NCBI RefSeq assembly: GCF_022662195.1
Contig: NZ_JAKMCS010000016.1
Coordinates: 1 to 64,000 of the forward strand
DNA: 64,000 nt
Direction: 5' to 3'
Origin: Aestuariivivens insulae
GTDB taxonomy: Bacteria > Bacteroidota > Bacteroidia > Flavobacteriales > Flavobacteriaceae
A program made the translations under genes and the position numbers. A model generated the notes under the pieces. The model was given only the letters and a program-made list of their open reading frames with translations, was not told the origin of the DNA and did no database searches. Shown here piece by piece: positions 45,309 through 53,715 of the stretch (its first letter is position 1; the number at the start of each line of letters is the position of its first letter).

Positions 45309-47855
45309 TTAAAGATTCACTCTTAAACTTACATTTGGAGTAAACCCGAGTGACACATTATTGATTTGAACGGCCGAATTGGAATCTTCAGGGTTTACTT
45401 CATAGTATCTGTTAATACTGTTCTTTCTATCCAAAAGGTTTAAAACCCCTACCCTTAATATTCCTAAAACAGATTCCGAAAGGTTAAAATCATATTTAAT
45501 CGATGCATCCATTCGCATAAAGTCTTCTACATTTTCCTTATTGGGCGTATCATAGTTCACCCTAGTGTTATTGCCATCCTGCACCGTTTCATTACCCGCA
45601 ACAGGTTTGGTATAAGGTTGTCCTGAACGCCAAATACCGCCAATAGACAATTCTAAATCTTTTAAAATATTATAATTGAACGCCAGGGAAATCGAATGTC
45701 TAATATCTACATTATTGGGAAACACCGATGGGGTAATAGCCTTAAACTCATAATCATTAACACTATAAGTATAGCTCACCCAAGCACTGTAATTATTGGC
45801 TGTTTTGTTCATTAAAAACTCGATGCCATTAACCATATAACTCCCTTGCGCATTATTATATTGGAAGTTATTATAAAACCCTTGATTGGAAGCCGTAATC
45901 CCTTCAACCACTTTATAGAAGCCTTCAACATCTATCAACCAATTTTTATGGTTAAACTCAAATCCCGCAGAAGCCTGTTTGCTTTTGGATATCTTAATTT
46001 GCTTTTCGTCTGCAATAATCCATCGTCTATTTTCAACACCTAAAAAATCATCTTGGAAATCTATTTTTTGGTTTACCGACTGATTTTTAAATTCACCTTG
46101 TACCTTTACTGCAAACTGCTGTGATAATTTTTGCCTAAAATTTAGACGCGGTTCTACAATAAACTTATTAAACTTTTGAAAGTAATTCCCCCGTAAGCCC
46201 AAGCGTAAATACGTGTTACCCTTTCTGTATTCCATTTCACTAAAAAGCGCATGGTTTAATAAAACATCCTTTTTGGTCCTATCGTAAGATGGTGCACTAA
46301 CCGTTGTTTGGTACAGTATGCCCGTTTCACTAAACTGATATCCACTTAAGAGGTTCAAGTTATTATTTATGCTATAATTGGCTTTAAATTTAACGGCTGT
46401 TTCCAGTACTTCATTAGCTTGCGTAAGCCTTTGGTCTGTTTCAATTCTATAGTTGGTTGCATCTACATTATATTTTGAATAGAACGCCTCTAAATGTGTT
46501 GTAAACTTGTGGTTCCAAGTCGCATTCCAATTAGCACCAAAACCTAAATTTTCCTGTCCTAAATTACTGGTTTTAGATTCTGTGCCCCCTTCACTATTTT
46601 GAAAGCTTTCTACGTAATCCAGGTTATTATTGATTTCTATAAAAGTTGCTCTAAATTTATGGTTCTCATTAAAATCAAAAAGTAATTTTGCAGTATAATC
46701 ATAAAAGAAAAAGTCTGAAGATTGCTCGGCATCACTAATGTTTTCGCTATTTGTTGTAATCTCACTATCCTGAAAACTACGTTCAAAATAATTATCGTAT
46801 GTAGGTGTGCTCAAAATATCTGTAAACGAACGCCTTCCAGAAATATGTAATGCCAGTTTTTTACTGATTGGTATTTCGAAAAAAGCATCGGCATGAATTA
46901 AATTAGCACCAAGCCCTCCAATAAACTTATGGCTTAACTCATTTTTGGTATGCATGTTTATGGTACTTGAAACACCATCACTAAACTCACTGGACGTTCC
47001 ATTTTTAATTACCTCAACTTTACTGGTTAGGTATGGGTTATAGGCAGAGATAAGTCCGAAGAAATGCCCCGAATGATACATTTTTATACCATCCCAAAGA
47101 ATTAAATTTTCGTCACTGGTACCTCCCCTAACATTTATATTGGTTATACTTTCATCTATACTTTCAACTCCCGGAAGCGCTTGTATGGATTGCAAGATAT
47201 CTGGCTCGGTAAGCCCTGGTAGTGCTCCAAATTTCTCCGTATTTAAAATGGTACTTCCATCTACACGTTTTTGTAAACCGGTAGTTAAAAACTTAGCTAT
47301 TAAAATCTGGTTAAGCGCTTCGCTTTTTTCATTAATAATTATGGTCTTACATGTTTCTTCTACCTTCCATAAATCCGATGCCTTAAATGTTAAGGTATCA
47401 TAACCAAGATAGGATATCGTTAAGGTTTGGTTTATTGGAACTTCTAATAACTGGAATGCTCCATTACTATCAGTAATCACTCCTTTTGACGTTTTATCGA
47501 CTAAAACAGATGCCCCCATTAAAGGGGTTTTATCTATATTTGATATAAGTGTACCACAAACGGTTATGGTTTTGTTTATGGTGGAAACCGTTATGTAACG
47601 TTCGCTAAGGAATTTAAAATTTAAATGGGTCGTCTCATTTAGTGCCTCTATAATGCTTTGAAGTGTCACCGCATCGTTTGGTTTGTTGACCATAACATCC
47701 CTTACATCTTCTGTAGCATAGGAGAACTTCACATCAAACTTAGTTTCCAATTTCACAAAAAGGTCTAATAGTGGTATTTTGTCTTGAGATTGAAAACCAA
47801 AAGAAATACCACTAAAACATAAGTAAACAATTAAAAAGTGCTTAGTTAGATCCAT
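45309..47855 (-). CDS. TonB-dependent receptor with STN signalling domain
   Basis: 848 residues. Signal peptide (to about 22), STN domain (KIPLLDLFVKLETKFDVKFSY..., ~28-105) as in FecA-type transducers, a carboxypeptidase-regulatory-like beta domain (GTLISNIDKTPLMGASVLVD..., ~115-195), plug (LTEPDILQSIQALPGVES, NINVRGGTSDENLILWDGI) and a 22-strand-type barrel. The barrel ends at its last residues, TPNVSLRVNL. There is no SusD gene beside it, so it is a lone receptor, not a classical polysaccharide locus. It overlaps fecR by 14 bp. The STN domain should signal to FecR when the unknown ligand is bound. Transcribed from the ECF-type promoter at 48780-48809. Confidence 0.93.
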   Translation of the reverse strand: MDLTKHFLIVYLCFSGISFGFQSQDKIPLLDLFVKLETKFDVKFSYATEDVRDVMVNKPNDAVTLQSIIEALNETTHLNFKFLSERYITVSTINKTITVCGTLISNIDKTPLMGASVLVDKTSKGVITDSNGAFQLLEVPINQTLTISYLGYDTLTFKASDLWKVEETCKTIIINEKSEALNQILIAKFLTTGLQKRVDGSTILNTEKFGALPGLTEPDILQSIQALPGVESIDESITNINVRGGTSDENLILWDGIKMYHSGHFFGLISAYNPYLTSKVEVIKNGTSSEFSDGVSSTINMHTKNELSHKFIGGLGANLIHADAFFEIPISKKLALHISGRRSFTDILSTPTYDNYFERSFQDSEITTNSENISDAEQSSDFFFYDYTAKLLFDFNENHKFRATFIEINNNLDYVESFQNSEGGTESKTSNLGQENLGFGANWNATWNHKFTTHLEAFYSKYNVDATNYRIETDQRLTQANEVLETAVKFKANYSINNNLNLLSGYQFSETGILYQTTVSAPSYDRTKKDVLLNHALFSEMEYRKGNTYLRLGLRGNYFQKFNKFIVEPRLNFRQKLSQQFAVKVQGEFKNQSVNQKIDFQDDFLGVENRRWIIADEKQIKISKSKQASAGFEFNHKNWLIDVEGFYKVVEGITASNQGFYNNFQYNNAQGSYMVNGIEFLMNKTANNYSAWVSYTYSVNDYEFKAITPSVFPNNVDIRHSISLAFNYNILKDLELSIGGIWRSGQPYTKPVAGNETVQDGNNTRVNYDTPNKENVEDFMRMDASIKYDFNLSESVLGILRVGVLNLLDRKNSINRYYEVNPEDSNSAVQINNVSLGFTPNVSLRVNL

Positions 47856-48756
47856 AGTTATAAAACGCTACATGATTCCCACTTATCTTATAGCTCAACC
47901 TAAGTGGTATGGTGACAGACTGTAGGGCTAAATTTTTATCCTTATGCGTAAAGCTACCCGAAAATGTTTTTGAGGCATCTACTTTTGAGGCATCAATTGT
48001 AATGTTATACTGTATTTCAAGTTCATCGATAACTTGCCATAGCGGGACATCATCAAAACTGGATTCTTGCAATAGCCACGATGGTTCCTGAGCGTTAAAA
48101 TCGTTAGGTTTTTTTATTGTTCCATTAACCACCCTAAAACTTTTTCCTGGTTTTAGTATCACTTTTTCAGAGCCATAGGTTACCTGCACCGAACCTTCAT
48201 AACATTGAACTTCAAAATATTTATCACGTTCTTTAACATTAAATTGGGTCCCCAATACCTGTACTTGCCCTACTTTGGTATTGACCGTAAACGATTTACC
48301 TTTGGTTACCTTAAAGAAAGCTTCCCCATCTAACCTTAATGTTCTGCTGTGTTTCCACTCCTTTTTATTGAATGTTAGTTTGGATTGCGCATTTAATATC
48401 ACCTCCGAATTGTCCGGCAAGCTAAACGTTTCTGTTTGCGCTATGGCCGTATTATAGGATGTAGTGCCATTAAAAAACAAAAAGTAAGCCGAGGTTAGCA
48501 TAAGCACTAAAACAGCGGCCACTCTTAAAAACGATTTATAGTTTAAAGGAATAACTTTAGGAGCCTTTTTATTAAAGGTTCTGGTTTTAAAATCAGCTAA
48601 GGCTGTGTCTGCATCCACTTCTGGCACGGCTATTTGTTTGGCATAAAACCCAGCTTTTTCCAGAACGGAAAAATCTTCATCCGGATATAAGGTTTTAATC
48701 TCTTCAGTAGAAATTTCACCGTTAAACCATTTTAATATGTCGTTTTCTTTACTCAT
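47842..48756 (-). CDS. FecR-family anti-sigma factor
   Basis: 304 residues. N-terminal cytoplasmic segment (DILKWFNGEISTEEIKTL...) for sigma-factor binding, one membrane helix (about 75-95, LRVAAVLVLMLTSAYFLFF), the periplasmic FecR domain (TETFSLPDNSEVILNAQSKLTF, VQVLGTQFNVKERD) and a C-terminal DUF4974 domain (SFDDVPLWQVIDELEIQYNI) that contacts the receptor STN domain. Bridges receptor and sigma factor. Translationally coupled to the receptor gene. Confidence 0.93.
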   Translation of the reverse strand: MSKENDILKWFNGEISTEEIKTLYPDEDFSVLEKAGFYAKQIAVPEVDADTALADFKTRTFNKKAPKVIPLNYKSFLRVAAVLVLMLTSAYFLFFNGTTSYNTAIAQTETFSLPDNSEVILNAQSKLTFNKKEWKHSRTLRLDGEAFFKVTKGKSFTVNTKVGQVQVLGTQFNVKERDKYFEVQCYEGSVQVTYGSEKVILKPGKSFRVVNGTIKKPNDFNAQEPSWLLQESSFDDVPLWQVIDELEIQYNITIDASKVDASKTFSGSFTHKDKNLALQSVTIPLRLSYKISGNHVAFYNYGSN

Positions 48757-48779
48757 GTAATTTGGACGCTTTACAACTA

Positions 48780-48809
48780 TTAGACACTCATAAATTCTTT
48801 TACCCTACG
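48780..48809 (-). promoter_or_regulatory. Candidate ECF-sigma promoter of fecR-TonB receptor
   Basis: On the minus strand CGTAGGGT (48809-48802), 14 bp, GTGTCTAA (48787-48780), 24 bp before the fecR ATG. The same pair with the same 14-bp spacing occurs at 49459 and 56898. It lies between the sigma-factor gene and fecR, so the sigma factor can boost its anti-sigma factor and receptor independently of its own promoter. Confidence 0.7.
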
Positions 48810-48827
48810 CTTTTTTTATTTTTTTTA

Positions 48828-49349
48828 TTAAATATCCACCCCTTCTAACTTCTTTCTGAGTATTTTCAAGGCTCCAGACATTCTTTTTTCAACTGTCTTT
48901 TGGGATATATTAAGGAGTTCTGCAATTTCCCTATATTTCTTGTCTTCAATCCTATTCAATAGAAATACTTCGCGCTGCTCCTCACTTAAACCGGAAATTA
49001 CCTGTTGTAATTTTTGTTTAAACTCATCTTCCTGCAATAAATACTCGGGACTTAAATTTGTTTGATCTATATATGGTGAATCTTTTGCATAGCTTAAAAC
49101 AACTTTTTGATGCCTCACCCTATTTAAAAAAAGATTGTTGACCGTTGTGAACAAATAGGTTTTTGCCTTTGTAAAATCTATTTTAGAACAATTTTCCCAT
49201 ACTTTTGAAAACGCATCTTGAACTAAATCTAAGGAAGCAGCCTTATCACCACACTTATAAAACGCAAAATTGCTAAGTGATTGAATATGTTCTAAATAAA
49301 AAGAATTGAAATAAGATTCTTGGCAAAGTTTCGATTTGGAAGTGCCCAT
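48828..49349 (-). CDS. ECF-type RNA polymerase sigma factor
   Basis: 173 residues. Region 2 (YFNSFYLEHIQSLSNFAFYKCG, AASLDLVQDAFSKVWENCS, TAKTYLFTTVNNLFLNRVRHQ) and region 4 (LSEEQREVFLLNRIEDKKYREIAELLNISQKTVEKRMSGALKILRKKLEG) are complete; no region 1 or 3. It belongs with FecI-like sigma factors of Bacteroidota, and the adjacent fecR and STN receptor fit. Probable targets are the three CGTAGGGT-N14-GTGTCTTA promoters. Confidence 0.95.
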   Translation of the reverse strand: MGTSKSKLCQESYFNSFYLEHIQSLSNFAFYKCGDKAASLDLVQDAFSKVWENCSKIDFTKAKTYLFTTVNNLFLNRVRHQKVVLSYAKDSPYIDQTNLSPEYLLQEDEFKQKLQQVISGLSEEQREVFLLNRIEDKKYREIAELLNISQKTVEKRMSGALKILRKKLEGVDI

Positions 49350-49376
49350 ATATTCAAAAATAACAATTTATAAGGA

Positions 49377-49384
49377 CAAAAATA
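49377..49384 (-). promoter_or_regulatory. Candidate housekeeping -7 element of the sigma-factor gene
   Basis: TATTTTTG on the minus strand fits TAnnTTTG, 28 bp before the sigma ATG. A second identical octamer is at 49355-49362, probably too close to the start. The sigma gene itself has no CGTAGGGT motif, so it is presumably made constitutively. Confidence 0.4.
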
Positions 49385-49458
49385 GAAATAAAATTTTAAG
49401 TTTTAAACCACTGATTTACAACAACATAATAAATTACAACTAAAAAAAATTAAAAAAA

Positions 49459-49488
49459 CGTAGGGTAAATTAAAAGCTAGGGGTCTTA
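49459..49488 (+). promoter_or_regulatory. Candidate ECF-sigma promoter of the duplicated-lipoprotein gene
   Basis: CGTAGGGT (49459-49466), 14 bp, GGGTCTTA (49481-49488), 63 bp before the ATG at 49552. Matches the promoters at 48780 and 56898 in sequence and spacing; all three are followed within 14 bp by AAAGC. Confidence 0.7.
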
Positions 49489-49551
49489 AATACAGAAAGC
49501 GAAAAAATCGCTATGAAAAAGAAAAATTTATAACCCAAAAAAATTGAAATC

Positions 49552-50610
49552 ATGAAAACGTTTAAATTATTAACCTTAATCTTATTAACATCAATTTTTA
49601 GCTTAACATCATGTCAAGATGAAATTGATAGTGAAAACGGACAAAACCCAAATACCAATTCGGCAACATCGCCAACCGCTAATAACCTGGAGCGTTCATC
49701 GATGTACGATGGTAGTTTTGACGATTTTCTGGATGGCATGTCCTGTTCGTCAATCATCTTACCTGTTACCGCTACGGTAAATGACACCCAAATAACATTA
49801 ATCACCGAGTCCGATTACAATTTAGTTTTAAATATCCTTGGAGAACTAATTAATGATGACGACGTTATTACGTTTCAGTTTCCACTTAGCGTAAAACTTA
49901 GTAATTATACTGAAGTGCAAGTCGCCAATCAAGCTGAATATGATGCTCTTATGGATGCTTGTACTGAAGCAGAAGAACAAGCTGATGATGCCATTAATTG
50001 TTTAAATATCGATTTTCCTATTACGATTTTAACTTACAGCCTAAACCTAGAACAAACTGGCAGTGTTGTTATTGAATCTGAACAGCAATTATACACCTAT
50101 ATGAACAACTTTGGTGACGACGAATTATTTGCTGTTAACTATCCTATAACAGCCAGTTTTAGTGGAGACAGCAGTAGTACATTCGAAATTACCAGTGACA
50201 TGGATTTACAATCAAAAATTAGTGAATGTTTAGCTAATGACGATGCCATGGAAGAAGCAGAAGACAATGCCGATGAACTAGAAGCCATAATTGTTGAAGG
50301 CACCTATAAAGTAGAATCGTTTATTACTGCAGGAGTCAATACGGCTAACGATTATGCCAATTACACCATAGACTTTGCAAACGACCTAACCTGTTTGGCT
50401 AAAAACACAGTAAATGCAACTGCCCAGGATGTTGAAGGGACTTATAAAGTAACATCTGAACTGGAAGTGTTCTTACAGTTAACCTTTACCGGTAACGCAA
50501 CGTTTGAATTGTTGAACAAAACTTGGGAAGTTACCAGCTACTCACAAACCTCAATATCGTTACAAAGCACCACAAATGCAGCTACAACATTGGTTTTATC
50601 CAAAATTTAA
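49552..50610 (+). CDS. Lipoprotein with an internal duplication, ECF regulon member
   Basis: 352 residues. Lipobox SLTSC (Cys21), a Ser/Asn/Thr-rich spacer to ~60, then two homologous units: C65-C137 and C150-C226. Each starts with Cys-x-x-I-x-x-P-(V/I)-T, contains a second F/YP(L/I)(S/T) strand and ends with a Cys before an acidic helix (TEAEEQADD; LANDDAMEEAEDN). The pairing of one Cys at each end suggests a disulfide or a metal pocket per unit. A C-terminal domain (~245-352) with EGTYKVESF and EGTYKVTSE looks beta-rich. No known family recognised. Likely controlled by the ECF sigma factor encoded divergently. Confidence 0.85.
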   Translation: MKTFKLLTLILLTSIFSLTSCQDEIDSENGQNPNTNSATSPTANNLERSSMYDGSFDDFLDGMSCSSIILPVTATVNDTQITLITESDYNLVLNILGELINDDDVITFQFPLSVKLSNYTEVQVANQAEYDALMDACTEAEEQADDAINCLNIDFPITILTYSLNLEQTGSVVIESEQQLYTYMNNFGDDELFAVNYPITASFSGDSSSTFEITSDMDLQSKISECLANDDAMEEAEDNADELEAIIVEGTYKVESFITAGVNTANDYANYTIDFANDLTCLAKNTVNATAQDVEGTYKVTSELEVFLQLTFTGNATFELLNKTWEVTSYSQTSISLQSTTNAATTLVLSKI

Positions 50611-50645
50611 AACTAGATTTGTAATTATAGCGTTAGTTAATATTG

Positions 50646-50671
50646 AACAGCTACCTAAACAGGTAGCTGTT
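50646..50671 (+). terminator. Hairpin after the duplicated-lipoprotein gene
   Basis: AACAGCTACCT-aaac-AGGTAGCTGTT, perfect 11-bp stem followed by TTGTT: an intrinsic terminator of moderate strength. It may attenuate rather than stop reading into the next gene, which starts 21 bp later and has no promoter of its own that I can see. Confidence 0.65.
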
Positions 50672-50691
50672 TGTTAAATAAAAGTAAGCCC

Positions 50692-51459
50692 ATGAACAAC
50701 AGACTTTTAATAGCCGTTACCTTCCTATTATTTATAGTAAGTGCATGTACAAAAGACGATTCCGTTAACCCCGACGGTTCTAATGTTAATGTATTCAATA
50801 ACAGGCAAAGTACCGGAAGTTCTGCCAACGCCATTTTATCAGACAATACATTCAAGAGTATGGCTATAGAGCTGGTTTATGTTGAAGGCTATGAACCTAC
50901 ACAAACAACTGTAGATAATTTTGTTTCGTTTTTAACCAAATATGCCCATAAACCTTCAGGAATTACGGTTAACAAACGTGCCATTGCTTCTCTTGGACAA
51001 GAAACCTATTCTATTGAAGAGATTGCTGACATAGAACGTGAGGAGAGAAAAAATTATAATACCAATAATACCATTGCCATTTGGGCCTATTTTACCGATG
51101 GCAAATCCGATAAGGATACCAGTGAAAATGTTATTCTTGGTACGGCCTATTGGAACACCTCCTTTGTTATCTATGAGGAAACCATACAAGGCTTAAGCAA
51201 TAGTCCATTAGAGCCTAGCAGAAGCCTTTTGGAATCCACTGTTATCAACCATGAGTTTGGTCATATTCTAGGGCTTACAAATTTAGGATCCCCCATGCAG
51301 ACCGATCATGAAGACGCTGAGCATGAACACCATTGCAATGTAGAAGACTGCCTTATGTATTGGGCAACAGAATCTTATGTTCGTATTGGCAACACAACTG
51401 CTGTACCCGAATTGGATGCTCAATGCATTGCCGATTTACGGGCTAATGGTGGCAAATAA
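50692..51459 (+). CDS. Zinc metallopeptidase-like lipoprotein
   Basis: 255 residues from ATG 50692. Lipobox IVSAC (Cys19). Active-site helix NHEFGHILGLTN, i.e. HExxHxxGxxN (H187, E188, H191), where classic metzincins have a third His in place of the Asn. Downstream HEDAEHEHHC and the conserved DCLMYWATES (Met-turn candidate: CLMYW) could supply further ligands. Anchored in the envelope, probably active on protein. It lies between two genes of the putative ECF regulon and may be read through from 49459. Confidence 0.85.
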   Translation: MNNRLLIAVTFLLFIVSACTKDDSVNPDGSNVNVFNNRQSTGSSANAILSDNTFKSMAIELVYVEGYEPTQTTVDNFVSFLTKYAHKPSGITVNKRAIASLGQETYSIEEIADIEREERKNYNTNNTIAIWAYFTDGKSDKDTSENVILGTAYWNTSFVIYEETIQGLSNSPLEPSRSLLESTVINHEFGHILGLTNLGSPMQTDHEDAEHEHHCNVEDCLMYWATESYVRIGNTTAVPELDAQCIADLRANGGK

Positions 51460-51493
51460 AAATTAACACTACCCAAATCAAACACCCATAAAA

Positions 51494-52084
51494 ATGAAAA
51501 CAATTTATATTACTGCACTTATTTTTTTAAGTGCTTTCCTAAGCATCCCTGCGCAAGATTCAAATACAAACACATCTCATTTTGGTCTAAAAGGCGGTTA
51601 CTCGCTTGCTGCCGTTAGTTTTAATGGAGATGGTGAAACTGGGCAACGTCACGGCTTTCATCTTGGTTTCTATGGCGAGTCTTTTTTAAGTAATCACTTT
51701 TCAATGCAAGTCGAACTTTTATACGCCCAACAAGGATATAAAATAGAAGATGGTGGAGGGGCTTTTACCCAAAAAATAGACTATATCAATGTACCGCTAA
51801 TGCTTAAACCTTATTTAAGCAACAATCTATATCTCGAGGTTGGTCCCCAAGTTGGCCTTGCCATATCGCACAAGGAAACCTTTGATGATAATTTTGGGGT
51901 TTTCGATACCTCCCAAGAATTCGACCCACAAAATTTTGATTGGGGAATAAACTTTGGTGGCGGTATTAAGACCGATTCGGGTGTTAGCCTAGGCGTACGT
52001 TACCATTTGGGATTAGGTAACATTTACGATGATGGCAGCCCTAAAAATAGGGTTTGGCAATTTTCAATCGGATTCGATTTTTGA
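51494..52084 (+). CDS. Outer-membrane beta-barrel protein (PorT-like fold)
   Basis: 196 residues. Signal peptide MKTIYITALIFLSAFLSIP-AQ, then eight-stranded-barrel pattern: HFGLKGGYSLAAVSF, FHLGFYGESFLSNHFSMQVELLYAQQGYK, INVPLMLKPYLSNNLYLEVGPQVGLAI, FDWGINFGGGIKTDSGVSLGVRYHLGLG, and aromatic C-terminus FSIGFDF. Typical outer-membrane protein beta-barrel domain of Bacteroidota; specific role unknown. Last gene of the run; a strong terminator follows. Confidence 0.88.
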   Translation: MKTIYITALIFLSAFLSIPAQDSNTNTSHFGLKGGYSLAAVSFNGDGETGQRHGFHLGFYGESFLSNHFSMQVELLYAQQGYKIEDGGGAFTQKIDYINVPLMLKPYLSNNLYLEVGPQVGLAISHKETFDDNFGVFDTSQEFDPQNFDWGINFGGGIKTDSGVSLGVRYHLGLGNIYDDGSPKNRVWQFSIGFDF

Positions 52085-52090
52085 TACACA

Positions 52091-52118
52091 AAAAGGCCTT
52101 ATAAAGGCCTTTTTTTTA
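52091..52118 (+). terminator. Terminator of the beta-barrel gene
   Basis: AAAAGGCCTT-at-AAGGCCTTTT followed by more T residues; converges on the 52203 operon end. Confidence 0.85.
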
Positions 52119-52202
52119 TTCTCTTAATTATAGTTTTCCCTACCAAAATTAAATAAACTCTACTTCCTAAACCCTTAAAGAGAAACCATTCTTTATGTTG
52201 GT

Positions 52203-53318
52203 TTAACTTATATTACTTAAAAAAGGGTAATCGGTATAACCCCTTGTATCACCACCACCAAACAAGGTATGTGTATCACTAATTTCATTCACGGGCGCGT
52301 TAATTTTTACGCGTTGTGGATAATCGGGGTTGGTTAAAAATTTACGTCCAAACCCAATTAAATCAACCAAGCCTTGTTCCAATAAAACCTCGCCCTGTTC
52401 TGGAGTTTTGTTTCCGGTGGCAACAATGGTATTGCTAAAGCTTTTTCGTAATTCAACCCGAAAGCTATCAGGTATTTTAGGGGCATCGTCCCAATCGGCT
52501 TCACACAAATGAATGTAGGTAATATTCATTTTTTCAAGCGCTTGCGAAGCCAACATAATGGTGTCTAATATTTCAGGATCTACCATATCTTTAAAACTAA
52601 TGAATGGCGATAGGCGAACACCAACATTATTCTTTCCTATAGCATCTATAACCGCTTGTGTGATCTCTAATAGCAACTGTATCCTATTGGCCTTGCTTCC
52701 TCCATAGCCATCGGTACGTTTATTGGCATTGCTTCTTAAAAACTGATCGATTAAATAGCCATTGGCACCATGTATTTCTACACCATCAAATCCAGCTTCC
52801 ATAGCATTTCTTGCGCCTTGTGCAAACTCCGCGACCACCTGATGGATATCTTCTTGTGTCATTTCTTTTGGTTCTTCAACAGGAACAAAAGTGGCATCAC
52901 CATTTGGTGCACCATCAAAAATATAGACCTTGGTTTCCTTTGCCGGTATTGCAGAAGGCGCAATAGGTTGCAAGCCATTTACTTTTGACGAACTCACGCG
53001 TCCCACATGCCACAGTTGCAAAAAGATTTTGCTTCCTTTTTTATGTACTTCATCGGTTACCAATTTCCAGCCCTCAATTTGCTCTTGCGTATAAATACCA
53101 GGCGTTTTGGCATAGCCCTTTCCCTGCAAGGAAACTTGTGTAGCTTCAGTAATTATAATCCCTGCCGATGCTCTTTGCCCATAGTACTCTGCCATTAATT
53201 TGTTGGGGATATCTCCTGGCTGTGTAGCCCTTGAACGGGTCATTGGGGCCATTAAAAAACGATTTGTCAATGCCTTACCATTCATTTGGTAAGGCTTATA
53301 AAGATTTGGGTATGTCAT
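52203..53318 (-). CDS. Alkene reductase of the old yellow enzyme family
   Basis: 371 residues, TIM barrel. FLMAPMTRSRA (FMN-binding Thr), ITEATQVSLQGKGY, LQLWHVGRVS, GFDGVEIHGANGYLIDQFLRSNANKRTDGYGGS (substrate His-Asn pair and catalytic Tyr region), VGVRLSP and the C-terminal FGRKFLTNPDYP. FMN enzyme reducing activated alkenes, quinones or nitro compounds with NAD(P)H; resembles NemA. Last of four co-transcribed genes, one base after the cupin gene. Confidence 0.93.
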   Translation of the reverse strand: MTYPNLYKPYQMNGKALTNRFLMAPMTRSRATQPGDIPNKLMAEYYGQRASAGIIITEATQVSLQGKGYAKTPGIYTQEQIEGWKLVTDEVHKKGSKIFLQLWHVGRVSSSKVNGLQPIAPSAIPAKETKVYIFDGAPNGDATFVPVEEPKEMTQEDIHQVVAEFAQGARNAMEAGFDGVEIHGANGYLIDQFLRSNANKRTDGYGGSKANRIQLLLEITQAVIDAIGKNNVGVRLSPFISFKDMVDPEILDTIMLASQALEKMNITYIHLCEADWDDAPKIPDSFRVELRKSFSNTIVATGNKTPEQGEVLLEQGLVDLIGFGRKFLTNPDYPQRVKINAPVNEISDTHTLFGGGDTRGYTDYPFLSNIS

Positions 53319-53319
53319 T

Positions 53320-53712
53320 TTATGTTTGTGTTTTAAATTCTACCGTTGTAAATATTAATGTGGTCCCTCCAATGTTTTCCAAGTTATGAATAAAGCAATT
53401 CCCATCACTTAAGTCATGAAAATATGTAATATCATTAGCTTTATATTCAATTTCTTTTATACTGCCATCATTATAAAAGGAGCGTGACTTCCCAGCGGTT
53501 ATGGCTGTATAAAAATAAGGCTTAGAGTGTTTGTGAAAGGGTAACGATGCCCCCTTTGGCAAATGGATATTCCAAACCTTAAACGTGCTGGTTTCTAAAA
53601 CCAATGTCTCCCCCACTTGTGTATTATTTTGATGGGTTTTAAGTGCGCTTTTCAATTCTTCTGTCCAAAAGGAAGACCACTTACCTACCGGATTTATAGT
53701 ATTCATCTTCAT
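53320..53712 (-). CDS. Cupin-like small protein
   Basis: 130 residues. A single small beta-barrel: FKVWNIHLPKGASLPFHKHSKPYFYTAITAGKSRSFY contains the H-x-H pair and a distal Tyr of cupin motif 1; NDITYFHDLSDGNCFIHNLENIG fits motif 2. Could bind a metal and serve as an isomerase, dioxygenase or sensor. Three bases from the deacetylase gene, one from the alkene reductase gene. Confidence 0.75.
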   Translation of the reverse strand: MKMNTINPVGKWSSFWTEELKSALKTHQNNTQVGETLVLETSTFKVWNIHLPKGASLPFHKHSKPYFYTAITAGKSRSFYNDGSIKEIEYKANDITYFHDLSDGNCFIHNLENIGGTTLIFTTVEFKTQT

Positions 53713-53715
53713 TTC

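Noticed and set aside
45309-47855. Considered calling the TonB receptor a SusC of a polysaccharide-utilisation locus.
   Set aside because: No SusD-like gene or glycoside hydrolase is next to it, and it carries a FecA-like STN domain with sigma/FecR neighbours.
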